Of a DNA stretch of 64,000 nucleotides, positions 39,365-52,565 are shown piece by piece. The stretch comes from Amoebidium appalachense. Taxonomy: Eukaryota; Ichthyosporea. Numbering within the stretch: position 1 is the stretch's first letter; each line of letters starts with the position of its first letter. Location: NCBI GenBank assembly GCA_963693365.1, contig CAVNZM010000010.1, positions 9,238,001 through 9,302,000 on the forward strand. The letters are read 5' to 3'. Under the pieces are notes generated by a model, which ran no database searches, was not told the DNA's origin, and saw only the letters and a list, made by a program, of their open reading frames with translations. A program made the translations under genes and the position numbers.

Positions 39365-41357
39365 CTTGTTTTTGTTTGTGTAGAGGGGTGTATCAGTATT
39401 TAGGTGTATACATGTGTGTGCAGGTGTGAATGAGTGTGTCAGTGTGTGGGTCCTAATCGCAAGTGTGTGCCATATGTGAATAATTAGCTCTGATTGTCCA
39501 CATGTGATTGTGTGCATGTGTGTATCCACAATCAGCCCATACGGCTGCAAGTTGAAGCATGTGTGAGTGTGCATAGACGTATTGCTGCCTTGCATTGGCT
39601 GTTGGTAGGCATCGATGTGCACGTGTGTATGTGCAGATGTTTGTACGTTTGGGTGCGCATGTTTGTCACATGTCTTGTGAATAAATGTGCATGGCCACGG
39701 GTTGATTCTTTTATCCAGCATACTTGGCTTGCAAGCCCAGATGCAACGAGGGACACAAGCACGTGCACGCACACCCACACAAACACAGCATGTGCAAACA
39801 ACACAAACACACTCACGCACGCACACTGCACGTGCACACACCATGGACCAGGTGACGGTGCCGTGCATCTCATACTGCTTGGCCGCACACGACAGGTTGA
39901 TGAGTGTCCACAGCACAATGCCGATGCGCCCTGCAGTGAACACGTGCCACACCCCCCCATGCACATGTCAGCACCCATGTAACACACACCCCCATGCACG
40001 TGCCACACACACACACCCTCATGCACGTGCCACACACACACACCCCCATACACGTGCCACATACCCCCATGCACGTGCCACATACCCCCATGCACGTGCC
40101 ACACACCCCCATGCACGTGCCACACACACACACACCCCCATGCATGTGCCACACACACACACACCCCCATGCACGTGCCACACACACACACACCCCCATG
40201 CACGTGCCACACACACACACACACACCCATGCACGTGCCACACACACACACCCCCATGCACGTGTCACACACCCCCATGCACGTGCCACACACCCCCATG
40301 CACGTGCCATACACACACACACCCCCATGCATGTGCCACACACACACACACCCCCATGCACGTGCCACACACACACACACCCCCATGCACGTGCCACACA
40401 CACACACACCCCCATGCACGTGCCACACACACACACCCCCATGCACGTGCCACACACCCCCATGCACGTGCCACACACACACACACCCATGCACGTGCCA
40501 CACACACACACACACACACACACACCCATGCACGTGCCACACACACACACACGCACGTGCCACACACCCCCATGCACGTGCCACACACACACACACACAT
40601 GCACGTGCCACACACACCCATGCACGTGCCACACACACCCATGCACGTGCCACACACACACACACACCCATGCACGTGCCACACACACACACACACACCC
40701 TCATGCACGTGCCACACACACCCCCCATGCACGTGCCACACACACACACACACCCCCATGCACGTGCCACACACACACACACCCACATGCACGTGCCACA
40801 CACGCACCGTTGTGGAACAGCTTGAAGTCCAGGTTTCCGATTCTTGGGTTGAGCTCGACCCCCATGAAGAAGTCGTAGACGAGAGACCCGCTGAACTTGC
40901 AGTCGTCAGGGTGGGTCGGGGCAACATATGCTGCAGGGGGTGTCAGTGTAAGGCCATCACAGTGGGGTGGGCATGTGGGGCATGTGGGGTATGTGGGGTA
41001 TGTGGGGTATGCGGCACGGGTATGTGGGGTATGTGGGGTATGTGGGGTATGCGGCATGGGCATGTGGGGTATGTGGGGTATGCGGCATGGGCATGTGGGG
41101 TATGTGGGGTATGTGGGGTATGTGGGGTATGCGGCATGGGTATGTGGGGTATGCAGGGTATGTGGGGTATGCGGCATGGGTATGTGGGGTATGTGGGGTA
41201 TGCGGGGTATGCGGCATGGGCATGTGGGGTATGTGGGGTATGCGGCATGGGGTGACATGCAGCACCATACACACACACACAGGGGCACGATCATGTGGGC
41301 TACACCGCAGCTTGGCAGAGGGGATGTGGGTGCCGTGTGAGGCCAAGGCTCCAGTGG

Positions 41358-41393
<36 letters not shown>

Positions 41394-41872
41394 AGGTGAG
41401 CATGCTTGAAGTGCACTGCATGGGGCTATACATCCGGCATGCCATTTAGATAGCTCATGTGCGTGAATGGTTCAACCTTCTCAATCAGACAGAATAAAGT
41501 TACTTAGGTGAGCAGACAGCATCAAGCAAGAGGGGTGATATGTGTCTGGGCTGCAGGTTGCTGCCGTAAACAGAAGGCAAGGCAGACCCCACAGGGGGGT
41601 GGGGTTGGGGAGGCGGAGCGGGGATGGGGGGAGGGGGCAGGGCCCGGACCCTTGATGAAGGAAAAGACAGCCAGGGCAAAGCCATAGGCCATCATGCACC
41701 AGACCAGACCGGCCCAGTGGTCGTAGATGATGGTGGGTGACAGCAGGCCCACGTAGGACAGCCCCACATACAGCACATGCGTCACCACCCACACGTTGAA
41801 TCCTGCACACCCCCACAGTCTCAGCATCCCCCTGTCCCTCCCCCACCCCCCTTCCCCCCCACCCCCTCCCCT

Positions 41873-41912
<40 letters not shown>

Positions 41913-42195
41913 CACCCACGGCAGGCACGTACCGTTGACCAGGTAGGGCAGCTTGTGGCCGGCAGGGGTCAGCTGACCGTAACCAGTAGGGCCGGGCAGG
42001 TACAGGGCCATGACCAGCTGGTACAGCAGCCAGGCCCCGTACAGCTGCGTGGCTGCAAGTGTGGGCCCCGGCACCTGCACTTGAATGGCTTAGTGGCAGG
42101 TGGGGGCATGACGCTGGGGGGGAAGGGGAGGGGAAGGGAGGAGGGAGGGGGGGGGATTTGGGGGCAGCAGGTGACCCATGGTTGAGGTGAACACA

Positions 42196-42238
<43 letters not shown>

Positions 42239-43842
42239 CGCGTTCGCGACACTACGTATCTCGCTCTGTGTGTTTCTGCCCACGTCTCCGATGTATGTAC
42301 GGTTGGATGTTTGCATGTGTGCCGGCGTGCCTGTGCTTTTATGGAATGGCGGCTTTTTCGCTTTGGTTTTGCATGCCTCTTACTGTACAGGTGCACGCGT
42401 GTGTGTGCATGTGAGATTGTGTGGGTGACCTCGTTTTAAACTGCGTGCTCGTATGTGTGTGTGTGTGTGTGTGTGTGTGCGTGCGTGTGCGTGTGTGTGT
42501 ATGTGTGTGTGTGTGTGTGTGTGTGTTTGTTTGTGTGTGTCTTTATGCGTCCTTCTTGGTTCCCCAGGACCCACCTCCGTTGCCAGCCAGTCAGCCAGGG
42601 GCTTGTCCGAAGCCAGCATGGCCTGTGCCGGTGCCAGAAGACTGCAGTCATACTGCCCCATACGTGTCAGAGAGGGGGTACAGAAGAGGGGCACACGCAC
42701 ACACACACACACACACACACTCACACACACCACACCCAAACACAAGAAACATCACACACAAACACGCGCATGTGTGGGCAAACAAACGCCAGCACTTCAG
42801 ACGGTTCACATAAAAACCAGACGTAAGTCATTCCCCATACAGCTACTCGGCTGATCATTGGCTAATATCGTCTTGCGACTACTTTTCCCTCTACTTTGCC
42901 TACCCATCAAAAGGGGCAAACAGCCCTACACGTCTGAGGTTGAGTGGTATAGGTGTTAGATAGTGTGTGCAAAGTGTTTGTGGCCCGGTGCATAAGGCAC
43001 TCCTAGGAAGCCCCTACTTGCTCAACTAGAACACCCCAGGCCTAGCCCTTGCACCATTGTTTCAGCTCTACTTATTCCCGGGAAGAGGAAGGCGGAGGGG
43101 GCCGGGGGGGGGGAGGGGGGGGGGGGGGTGTCACCTTGACCACGGCCAGCACGAAGTAGGCCACGCCTACAGGGGCAAAGGCCAGGATGCTGAACACCAA
43201 CGCCACGTCGGCCCAGCTGATAGCCTGCAGCCCCAGTCAGCTGCCACTGCGCCCAAACGTGCGCGCTGTGCCACCAGCCCTGTAACTGGGGCAGTGCCAG
43301 CACCCAGCTCTCCCTCCTCCTTTAACTGTGGGAGTGCCAGCTCTCCCTCCTCCTCCAGCACCCCAGCTCTCCCTTCTCCTTTAACTGGGGGAGTGCCAGC
43401 ACACCAGCTCTCCGGATCCCTCCCCCTTTGGGCTCCACCACGTTAACCCTGCCTTCCCAATCCCGTCCCCTCTCCCTTCTACCACCCGCCCCTTTTCCTT
43501 TCCACGCTCTCCCCCCCCCTCCCCCCCCCCCCCCCCCCCCCCCAAACCCCCCCATTCATCCGTCCCCCCGCCTTTCCTCTCCCTATGTGGGCAGCAGGCA
43601 GCCACGTACCGAAGCACGGCCCCAGGCCGGGTTGACCTTGGCCTTCGGCTTAGCTGCAGCCTTGCCAGGGCTGTGGCCCGCCAGTTAGTATCCCGTCCCC
43701 CTCCCCCGAAAAGGCATAAAGGGTTTATGTTTTACGATGACTCTACACAGCAAGAAAAGGGGCACATGCATAGCACGCACCTGGCATGGTGCGACGCCGC
43801 AGCAACCGGACGTTGGCGAGGGTTGTTTGTGTTGGGCGCCAT
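36861..43842 (-). CDS. DHCR7: 7-dehydrocholesterol reductase, sterol delta-7 reductase
   Basis: Thirteen minus-strand exons give 471 aa (human DHCR7 is 475): 43842-43781, 43670-43610, 43224-43135, 42652-42575, 42074-41933, 41802-41650, 40930-40808, 39930-39842, 39289-39193, 38930-38808, 38583-38447, 38290-38109, 36939-36861. Family hallmarks: [64 protein letters not shown], the ERG4/ERG24 signature [15 protein letters not shown], and the ending [13 protein letters not shown]. The protein is a multi-pass ER membrane enzyme that reduces the C7-C8 double bond of 7-dehydrosterols with NADPH, the last step of cholesterol-type synthesis. Its short hydrophilic N-terminus ([13 protein letters not shown]) would face the cytosol. 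It converges on AAR2 with 434 bp between the two stops. Confidence 0.95.
37030..38105 (+). repeat. (CA)n array punctuated by ATGCCAGGCTG in DHCR7 intron 12
   Basis: About 1.1 kb of CA dinucleotides broken at irregular intervals by ATGCCAGGCTG(T/C), roughly 20 times. On the DHCR7 sense strand it is (TG)n with CAGCCTGGCAT, starting right at the donor GTGGGTGGGTGGG. Confidence 0.92.
38574..38730 (-). repeat. Triplicated 3' splice-site segment of DHCR7 exon 11
   Basis: About 57-68 bp unit containing GCCCCCCAGCCCTAGAACCC and TTTGCACGGCCACATGA, three times. The leftmost copy is the true exon-11 acceptor (minus strand, boundary at 38583/38584). Confidence 0.85.
39293..39365 (+). repeat. Dinucleotide tract next to the DHCR7 exon-9 acceptor
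   Basis: (GT)n on the plus strand. On the DHCR7 sense strand it is (AC)n running straight into the acceptor before GTGATTCTC. Confidence 0.9.
39955..40805 (+). repeat. Minisatellite CCCCCATGCACGTGCCACAC in DHCR7 intron 7
   Basis: About 30 copies of a 20-36 bp unit: CCCATGCACGTGCCACAC plus a variable (AC)n. Each copy has a GCACGTGC octamer. It fills nearly the whole intron. Confidence 0.92.
40970..41252 (+). repeat. Short-period GGGTATGTG array in DHCR7 intron 6
   Basis: Nine-bp units GGGTATGTG grouped into higher-order blocks by GCGGCATGGGCATGTG. On the DHCR7 sense strand this reads CACATACCC. Confidence 0.88.
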
Positions 43843-45791
43843 GGTTGTGCGGACACACAGGAGCAACTCACAGACAAATACTCTGTGTTGGTGTGTACTG
43901 AAGACTAACACGGGGGGGGTGCATTGGAGGAATTGCCAAGCTGCAAAACCAATAATGGTGTATATACGCGCAAAACATGTAGCAGTTTAGTAACTTATCT
44001 ACTGTTTCAAAGTTTTGGAATAGAAGATTAGTTTTCCAAAGATGCAAGCCTCTTGTAATCTTAGGTACTCCAATGATGTTTAAAAGAACATTTTTGTTCT
44101 GAAATTCAACCAAGCTACAATTGACCCCTGAGGAGTCTCTACAATAGCCGATCCCTATTGGCTGTAGATTTTTGGGGAAAGGGGAAACCAATCGGTACTT
44201 GAATCAGTCAGAGTGCAGAGCGACTCGCCGACAGTTGGGGTTCAAATTTTAATATTCATGCCCACACTTTTTCAGGAGTGCAGTTGAAATATTAGAAAAT
44301 TATTTGCTGCGAATGTTCAAGACAGAGGAAGGAGAACTAAATGTATATTATTAATCTTATATTTTTTATTGAGCTTTTTCCACGCAATTGTCTTATAAAC
44401 GCTTTGTTAGTAATCGATTCATAAGCTGATGAATATTCCATTAGAAATGTATTAGATTCGATCCCCAATTGTTCCAGGTTGATCTGGGGGGTCACGAGGC
44501 GTAGGAAACCATGTGCAGGCAATGTATATTAAACTTATTAGCAATCAGCTAACTTGGGCTCTCTACTTCTAAATAGATATTTAGAGTATTTATGAAAAAA
44601 AACATATGAGCATTAAACTCTTTTCGCTAAGATGTTTTACGTCTAGAACCATCACGAACAAAAGGAGCCATGTTTGCCGTCCTCTTTCCGTACGATAGCT
44701 ATTGGATCCCCGGAATGGTGCGAGGTTCACATTTTGATACATGCATTGTGTAACACGGTAAATGCTGTGAAGCACGTGAAAAGCAATGTATATTTACCAT
44801 ATTTTATAAGGGCCTTCACTTCAACAGGAGGCAGGCCTTACATATAGTACGGTGTATGTGGATCCTTCTGTCTGTGTAGTGTACCGTGGCCGGGCTGTGC
44901 GCACCTGCGCATGTAGTACAGTATGCACGACCTGTTCGCATTGCCAGTCGGGCATCGGGTCGAGACAGCGGCCGAGTCGCTCTAGACCGACCGACCCGAG
45001 CACTATCATGAATCGACCCGACATGTACAGGCGGCTCATGATCTTTACGCCCCGTTTTGCTGGTTCAAAATTCACCTGCAAGAACTGGGGTAATAGCCAA
45101 TCATGAAGCTGTTATTTAGAAACATGGTCAGCAGCTTGGGGGGGCGCTATGACTATTGGAGACACACACATGGCCAGTGTTCACGTGCACAACACTAAGC
45201 TCGGGCTAGAACACAGTGCAAAAAAGCAGAGAGAGGCGGCCGGAAAGGCGGCGTAACGCACATACACACGCAGAGTACAAGCGGGCGCATACCCGCAAAC
45301 ACAGCATTATGGTGTGTACCTAAACCCACGATCCTCTTTTCTGTAGCGGCCGACCACCACTTTACAAAGGCCCGAGTTCTAATTCACAGATGCTTTCTTG
45401 CAGTGCACCATCGAACAAATATGCATGATTTTGAAGGCAAGAGCTATTAGTTATGAGGACAGGAGTCTTAATGGCCAAAAAACACGGTGGCATTATTATA
45501 GTTGATCCAGAGATTCAGGCATTGTGCTACATGTAGGGCTAGATGTCGCAGCACAGCAATCACGCCACTTCCTTCGACCTCTGTCCGTGTGTCTGTGTTG
45601 CAGGGCACACCTGCAGCATGACGCGCTACATGGCTTCTTGGGCTGGGCACCTAATGCGTTAATTTGTACAATTTTTTTTGTTCAGGTCCGTGTGTGCGCA
45701 TGCACACGAGCATGGTTTGCACTTGTGGATTCCACTACTGTACGTGTGAGGTGCAGCTTTGCGCATGTTAGTGCTGTACGTGTGCGCACTG
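43843..45791. other. AT-richer spacer between DHCR7 and NOP56 starts
   Basis: About 1.9 kb nearly free of microsatellites, markedly AT-richer than the exons between about 43950 and 44820, with several short spurious reading frames. It should hold the divergent promoters of both genes. No recognised gene, RNA or mobile element. Confidence 0.5.
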
Positions 45792-47692
45792 ATGGTAAGC
45801 TTGTATAACGCTATATTTTTGTAATCTGTGTTATGTGTGTGTGAAACTTTCTATGCCTGCAGTGTGGCGTGCAAGTGTGTGCATAGATGGGCTGTTGCTG
45901 ATACGGTGGGCAGGTGCTGTACGTGCTGTTCGAGTCTGCGTCGGGCTACGGCCTGTTCGAGACCACGGAGGCCGAGGGGGTGGGGCTGAAGAAGGAGACG
46001 GTGCAGGAGGCCATCCAGGACCTGGGCCGCTTTGGCAAGGTCGTCAAGCTCAAGGCCTTCGTGCCCTTCACCTCGGCCCAGCTGGCCCTCGAGAACATCA
46101 ACTGCATCTCGGAAGGTGCGTGGCTTTACAGCGTGGTCTTACTCCGTCGTCTCAAACGGGCGAGGGGTTGGGGAGGGGCATATTTGCGGTTTACATAAGT
46201 TTGGGCGTATGACACGTCAATCTGCGAGTGCCCTCCAGCTAATTGTAGGGCAAAACGGAGTTTGGGCCTCCACGCACCGGCCTTGTTGTCTACCAGGCAG
46301 TGGCACGGCATCTTTTTCCATTGCTCGGAATATTACGGATATGCCTTGATAAGTTGAAGTTAGGGAACTAAGGAAGACTCTGAGAGGCATGACAGCTCGA
46401 CGACCACGGAATACCTGCAGGTCATGTTTACAGGTGGACGAGGGTTGGGTGGAAAGTAGACAGTCGATAATTTTTTTACTTCCAAATTACCAGCTCCGCT
46501 TGCATTAGCTTGATTCGTTGGGCATCTGCTTTTTGCAATTCAGGAGGACTTGGGCTCTAAGCTGGGAGTGGGTGGTGAAATCCCGTGTTTTCTATGTTTG
46601 GCCACCTATAACACGGCACTAGGTGTGCTGACTGGTGTGTGTGCAGGCATTGTGCACGACTATCTGCGCCACTTCCTGGAGGCGCAGCTGCCCAAGGTCA
46701 AGGAGGGCAAGAAGGCAAAGTTCTTTCTGGGCATTGGTGACGCAAAGCTGGGTGCCCAGATAGCAGAGACCCTGGGCGTGCCCTGCCAGGTCTGTGCATG
46801 CCCCCCCCCCCCCCCCCCCTCCGTCACTGGCACACTGTCTGTTGTGCTGTTGTTATGTCTGTGTGGTGTTAATACCCCTGTCTGACGGTGTGTGCAGGCC
46901 GAGGATGTAGTCAAGGAGCTGCTGCGAGGCATCCGCCTGCACTTTGGCAAAATGATCAGTGCCATGCGCCCCGGTGACCTGGAGAAGGCGCAGCTGGGCC
47001 TGGGCCACAGGTGTGTGTGTGTGTGTTTGGGGGGGGGGGGGGGAGGGTGCAGAGGTACAGGGGTGTGCCTCGTCTGCTCGGCTGCACTCCTTGTGCAGTG
47101 AAAATGACTGATGGTGCGCCACGTGTGTGTGTGTGTGTGTGCACAAGACTCGGGCGTTTGGTCGAATCCCTACCCACCTACACACGTGCACGTAATGCTC
47201 TAAATGCACAGGTACTGCACACACACGTTTGTGTGTGTGCAAGGTTCACTTTACATGCACATACATGGTTTGCCCTGCACATAGGTACACAGGGAATCAA
47301 TTAAAACCTTTTTAACATGGCCCTTGCGCACACAACTCTCACACGAGCACGACACGACACACATATGTGTGCACTGGCATACACACACACACACACACAC
47401 ACACCTCCTGAGCCCCCTCATAATCACATCCGTGCACTGGCCCCAACCGACGCAAAATAGCCGGACCTTTTGAGTCTAGCGTGCCCAAAAATACAACTTC
47501 ACATTTGCACTCCATGTTCAGTTTCCACGTACTCATTATATCTTGCTGGTACACACACACACACACAGCTACTCACGTGCCAAGGTCAAGTTCAACGTCA
47601 ACCGTGCAGACAACATGATCATCCAGGCCATCTCCCTGCTGGACCAGCTGGACAAGGACATCAACACATTCTCCATGCGCGCAAAGTGGGTG

Positions 47693-47731
<39 letters not shown>

Positions 47732-49823
47732 CGTATTTGGGGTTTGAGGGATATTGAAGTGTAGAGCCGGGGGCGGGGAGGGGGGTGGGGGGGGGGGGGA
47801 TGGTAGTTGAAGAGGTGGTACTTTGTTATGCCACAAGGCATGGATGGTGTTTGTCTTGGGCTCTGCAATGGTCGATGTGGATTTATTGTGAATCTTCGGT
47901 GTGGAAAATGAGTGTGAACAAGTAAGGCATGGTGGTTTGGTGGTTAAGGTCTAACAGGTGTGCTCTTTGTGGTGTGATGTCAACATCACGTCCATGAGAT
48001 CTTGGGGATATGTCGAATGAGCCCCCAAGTTTCCCTGTTGCCGTGCATGTGCATGGCAGTGTGGTGGTAGGGTGCTGACCACTGTGTGTGCAGGGAGTGG
48101 AACAGCTATGCATTCCCCGAGCTAGCCAGGGTAGTGACAGACAACTACCTGTATGCCAAGGTGGCCAAGGCCCTGGGCCCACGCAACAGTGTCAAGGACG
48201 ACAAGCTGGAGGTGATCGAGGCACTGGTGGGGGACACGGCAAAGGCCAAGCAGATCATTACTGCCGCTAAGAGCTCCATGGGTAAGAGCTGACTTGTGTG
48301 TGTGTGTGTGCATGGGTGCGCGGTGGTGGTGATGGTGATGGGTCTCGTGCTTGTGGCAATGGTGTGTACCGTGCATTTGTGAAGTGACGTGTAGCATGTG
48401 ACTGTTCGTGTTGTGCATGCTTCATGTGCCCGTATGTGTGTTACCGTGGATGTGTGTGGTAGTGCTGTGTGGCCGTAAGTATACTTTTTTTGTGTGGCGG
48501 TGTGGCCCAGAATGTGTGGTGGTGGTGCATGTGGCAGGTATTGCAGGGCGCTGACCTCTGCTGCAGGCATGGACGTTAGCGAGGTTGACCAGCGCAACAT
48601 CATGCTGTTCCTGGACCGCGTCATCGAGCTGTCGGACTACAGACGGCGGCTGCACGAGTACCTGCAGAGCAAGATGACGGTCATCGCGCCCAACCTCAGC
48701 AAGCTGGTGGGCGAGATGGTGGGTGCCCGACTGATCAGCCAGGCCGGGTCCCTGACCAACCTGGCCAAGTACCCCGCCAGCACCGTGCAGATCCTGGGCG
48801 CCGAGAAGGCCCTGTTCCGCGCCCTCAAGACCCGCGGCAACACCCCCAAGTACGGCCTGATCTACCACAGCAGCTTTATTGGCCGGGCTGGCGCCAAGAA
48901 CAAGGGCCGCATCAGTCGCTACCTGGCTAACAAGTGCTCCATTGCCTCCCGCATCGACTGCTTCTCAGGTACACCTGCTTGTGCTTTTACTGCTTTTTGG
49001 CCGGTGTGCATGTGCACGTGCTTGCATGCGTGTTTTTTTGTGCGTGCGCGCGCATGTGTTGTGTGTGTGTGTGTGTGTGTGTGCGTGTGTGTGCATTTAT
49101 GTGTAAAGGGGCACGTGCTGACAGTTTGTTTCTGCAGAAACACCGACGGACAAGTTTGGAGAGGTGATGCACGAGCAGGTGGAGGAGAGGCTCAAGTTCT
49201 ACGAGACGGGGGAGGCACCGCGCAAGAATGCAGACGTGATGAAGGAGGTCATGGACGGGCTGAAGGAGGTGGTGGGTGAGGCAGAGGGGGAGAAGAAGAA
49301 GAAGAGCAAGAAGGAGAAGAAGGAAGAGGGGGTGAGCAAGAAGAGGAAGCACGAGGACAGCGAGGAGGAGGAGGAGGAGGAGGCGCCAAAGAAGAAGAAG
49401 AAGAAGGACAAGGTGTGTGCCCCTCCCTCCTAGTAGACAGAACATACACACGTACACGAAACAAACAGGCAAAGGTACCAGAAACACACGCAAAGACACA
49501 CGTGGGCAAAAAAAAAAAAAAAAAAAGGAAAGAAGTCCTCTCACACAACCACAGCACGGAGGCAACCCCCCACCCATCCACCCACCCACCCATCCAGCAA
49601 TTTTACCAGCAATTTTAAGTGCCCACATCTGGTATAGATACACAGCACTACCCACAGGCCGAGAACAGACTCGTTTGTCGATGGAAGTCGGATATGCACA
49701 CACTGACCATATTTGGGGTTGCAGGAGTCGAAGAAGGAGGGCAAGGAGAGCAAGAAGAGCAAGGGGGAGGAGGAGAGCAGCAAGCCCAGCAAGAAGGAGA
49801 AGAAGAAGAGCAAGAAAGAGTAG
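45792..49823 (+). CDS. NOP56: NOP56, box C/D snoRNP core protein
   Basis: Nine exons give 513 aa: 45792-45794 (start codon only, inferred), 45914-46115, 46647-46789, 46898-47010, 47569-47685, 48094-48281, 48567-48968, 49138-49412, 49725-49823. The N-terminal NOP5NT domain ([33 protein letters not shown]) resembles NOP56 rather than NOP58. The NOSIC/Nop domain is nearly all in exon 7 (about residues 256-389: [38 protein letters not shown]). The C-terminus is a Lys/Glu-rich KKE/D tail. NOP56 with NOP58, fibrillarin and 15.5K guides rRNA 2'-O-methylation in the nucleolus. Without the last splice, exon 8 reads to a stop at 49434 and ends in VCAPPS. A CTGAC module and a clean acceptor support exon 9. 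The first exon is the uncertain part. Confidence 0.94.
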
Positions 49824-50334
49824 TGTGCTGTATATAGTCTAGTAGTGTGTTTTTTTACGTCTTGTTCTGTTTCGTTTTGTTTTGTTTTTTGTTTTGTTTC
49901 TAGGGGTGGGGTTGGGGGGGGGATTGTGAAGCCAAGCAGGATAAACGATAAAGATAGCCATATAAGGATAGGGCTATAGGCCCTGCCGAGAGTGTGGAGG
50001 GGTGGGGTGAGGTGGCGGCTGTGCCGGCACAGGCAGGGGGCAGGCTGGTGGCTGGGCCGCCATTTATAAAATGTTAGAAAATACGTCACTGTGCCCTATT
50101 TGGTGTGCGGCCGGGTTGCTGAAACTGATAATACTGTGTGTACATGTTGTTGTATGGAGGTTTGTGGCCAATGCCCCTGCTACCCCAAAATGTTGCTTTG
50201 AGTCAAAACAAGGGGCTGGAGTCACTTCCCACTTTATGGCACAACACACACACGACCGTACAGCACGTGCCTCTCCTGCCCTTGCCAGCTTCGCTAGATA
50301 CCTTTATTCAAGTCCGGCCAACTGCTAGGTTTCT

Positions 50335-50386
<52 letters not shown>

Positions 50387-50585
50387 TGCGCAAACAGGTG
50401 ACGTCATCATGCGATTAATTTTGGCGCGAACGCCGCCAGCTGTTCAATCCAGCACCGAGCTCACATGGGCCGCTTGAAAAGCTTTGCTGTACTGCACATG
50501 TCTACTTGGAACGTAGTGGCCTAACTCTGGTGGCCGTAACCCTCAGCCCAATCTCAGAGGCTCCCAGGGTCGTGCCGCTGCCACC
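49824..50585. other. NOP56 3' end and NUP214 promoter spacer
   Basis: TTTTGTTT-rich sequence follows the NOP56 stop. A 50-bp poly-C (about 50336-50383) and the CRE/E2F cluster lie just upstream of NUP214. No other gene. Confidence 0.6.
50399..50430. promoter_or_regulatory. CRE palindrome and E2F-like site upstream of NUP214
   Basis: TGACGTCA at 50399-50406 is a perfect CREB/ATF palindrome. TTTTGGCGCGAA at 50419-50430 is a full E2F/DP consensus. Both lie about 155-190 bp before the NUP214 start codon, just after a poly-C tract. Function is inferred from motif identity only. Confidence 0.5.
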
Positions 50586-50879
50586 ATGGCGGAAAAAAAG
50601 GTGCCACCCCACACTTGCTGCTCGCCTTCTCCCTGTGTGTGTGTCTTGTGGGCTGGACTAACTAACCCCCGTTACTCCGCCCTCACCACTTTTGCTCCTG
50701 TTCCCTTATGTTCCTTTCCCATAGTCTGCATCCTCTCCTATATCCTTTGACCACAAAATTATCGTTGGCAGCCCTTTTCCTTTAAAACCAGGAAGCACAA
50801 CTGCAAAAACACAAGCCGCCCCCCCCCCCTCCCCCCCCTCCCCCTCCCCCCCCCCGCCCCCCTCCCCCCCCCATAACCA

Positions 50880-50916
<37 letters not shown>

Positions 50917-51279
50917 CCCCCTTCACCACCACCACCACGTCTACCAGCACCCTTTGTCATGTACTAGCTTGCCCTCTTGCTCCCACTTGCACTCACCTTT
51001 TTCTCCACAACTGTCCTTCTCCCCGCCCAACCCGTGGCAACCAAAGGCACACACACATACACCCCCTCTTCCCCGCTGCCTCTCCTGGTAACCAAAGACA
51101 CACCCACACACTCACACAACAGTGCCCCGGTCTTTTCCTTTCGACATTTTCCCTACATCCCCTTATGTAGCTCTCACTCTGCATGATTCCCAGTTTCACA
51201 AGCATACACAAACTCTCTGTACATAGAGGGGGGGGAGAGGACGGGGGGTGGGGGCCGAGAGAGAGGGAGGGAGGGGGGC

Positions 51280-51314
<35 letters not shown>

Positions 51315-51422
51315 GGGGGGGGGAGGGGGGAAGGGAGAAAAAGAGAGAGTGTGTGTGTGCGTGTGCGAGAGTGAGATCGAGAGAAAGAGTGAGGGAGTGA
51401 GTGAGCACACATGACCAGGCAG

Positions 51423-51486
<64 letters not shown>

Positions 51487-52339
51487 GAGTGTGTGTGTGC
51501 AACCACACACACGCACACGTAAGCACTCATTTGCCCACAGTCACTCACACCCCTGCATGCCTGCATACACGCTCACCACCCACACCTGAAAAGGAAAATA
51601 TACACAAGCACTTACAGACCAAAGCACACACCCAATATACACATTCCTCTAGATCCACATGGGCAGGCTTGGTGCTGTTACGTGTGTGCTGTGGGGCAGC
51701 AGGCAGCCGGTGCATGCTATTGGGGCCAAGGTGCTGACCGGGTGTGTGCAGACGTTCGAGTACACGTACCTGGGCAAGGACACGGGCCTGCAGTGTGGCC
51801 TGACCCTGGAGGCAAACCCCGACTCGGCCAGCTGCCTGGCCTGCAGCCGCACATATGGACTGCTGGTCTTGGGCCTGCCCGATGGTGCGCCCTGCTGCCT
51901 GGGGGGGGGGGGGGGGGGGGGGGGGGAGGTTAGATGCTGACGGGGGCTGCAGGGCTGGTGTGTGTGGGCACGGAGGCTGTGCGGACTGGGCTGCGCAGCA
52001 AGGAGGCAGGCAGCATACGGGACCTGCAGGGGGCTGGACTAACAGCGTGTGGCCACGTGCTGGCCTTGGCCCTGGCTGCCAGCGAGCTGCTGGTGGCTGC
52101 TGCCGTGGGCAGTCACGTGCTGGTCTATGCCCTGAGTGACCTGGCTGCAGGCAATGCACAGGTGTGTGGGTGGGTGTCTGTGGCCATGGGGGTGACAGGG
52201 TTTCTGGGGAGATGTGCAGTTGGCTGCGGGCATCATGGCAGGGTGTGGGGGGATGGGTACGAAGTATGAGAGTGAGTAGTTGGGGACATGGGCTTCGAAG
52301 GGTTCCAGGAGAAAAGACCGGGAATTGAGGGGGTAGGAC

Positions 52340-52370
<31 letters not shown>

Positions 52371-52534
52371 GGGGGGGGGGAGGGGGGAAGGGGAGGGGGC
52401 AGGATGAAGGGCAGATGGCAAGGGGAATGAGGGGCCAGGGGTTGAGGGGGGTACAGGACAGAAGACTGGGTGGCGGGGAGGGTGGGGGAACCTCGAGACA
52501 GAAGAGTGAGTGGCTGGGGAAAAGTGGGAGAAGA

Positions 52535-52565
<31 letters not shown>

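Noticed and set aside
43868-45081. Small open frames in the DHCR7-NOP56 spacer
   Set aside because: Short, overlapping, with no recognisable domain or splice context.
49413-49434. Stop at the end of NOP56 exon 8 as the true C-terminus
   Set aside because: Reading through gives VCAPPS, unlike the family, while splicing to 49725 restores a Lys/Glu tail with a proper CTGAC module and acceptor. It may still be a minor intron-retention form.
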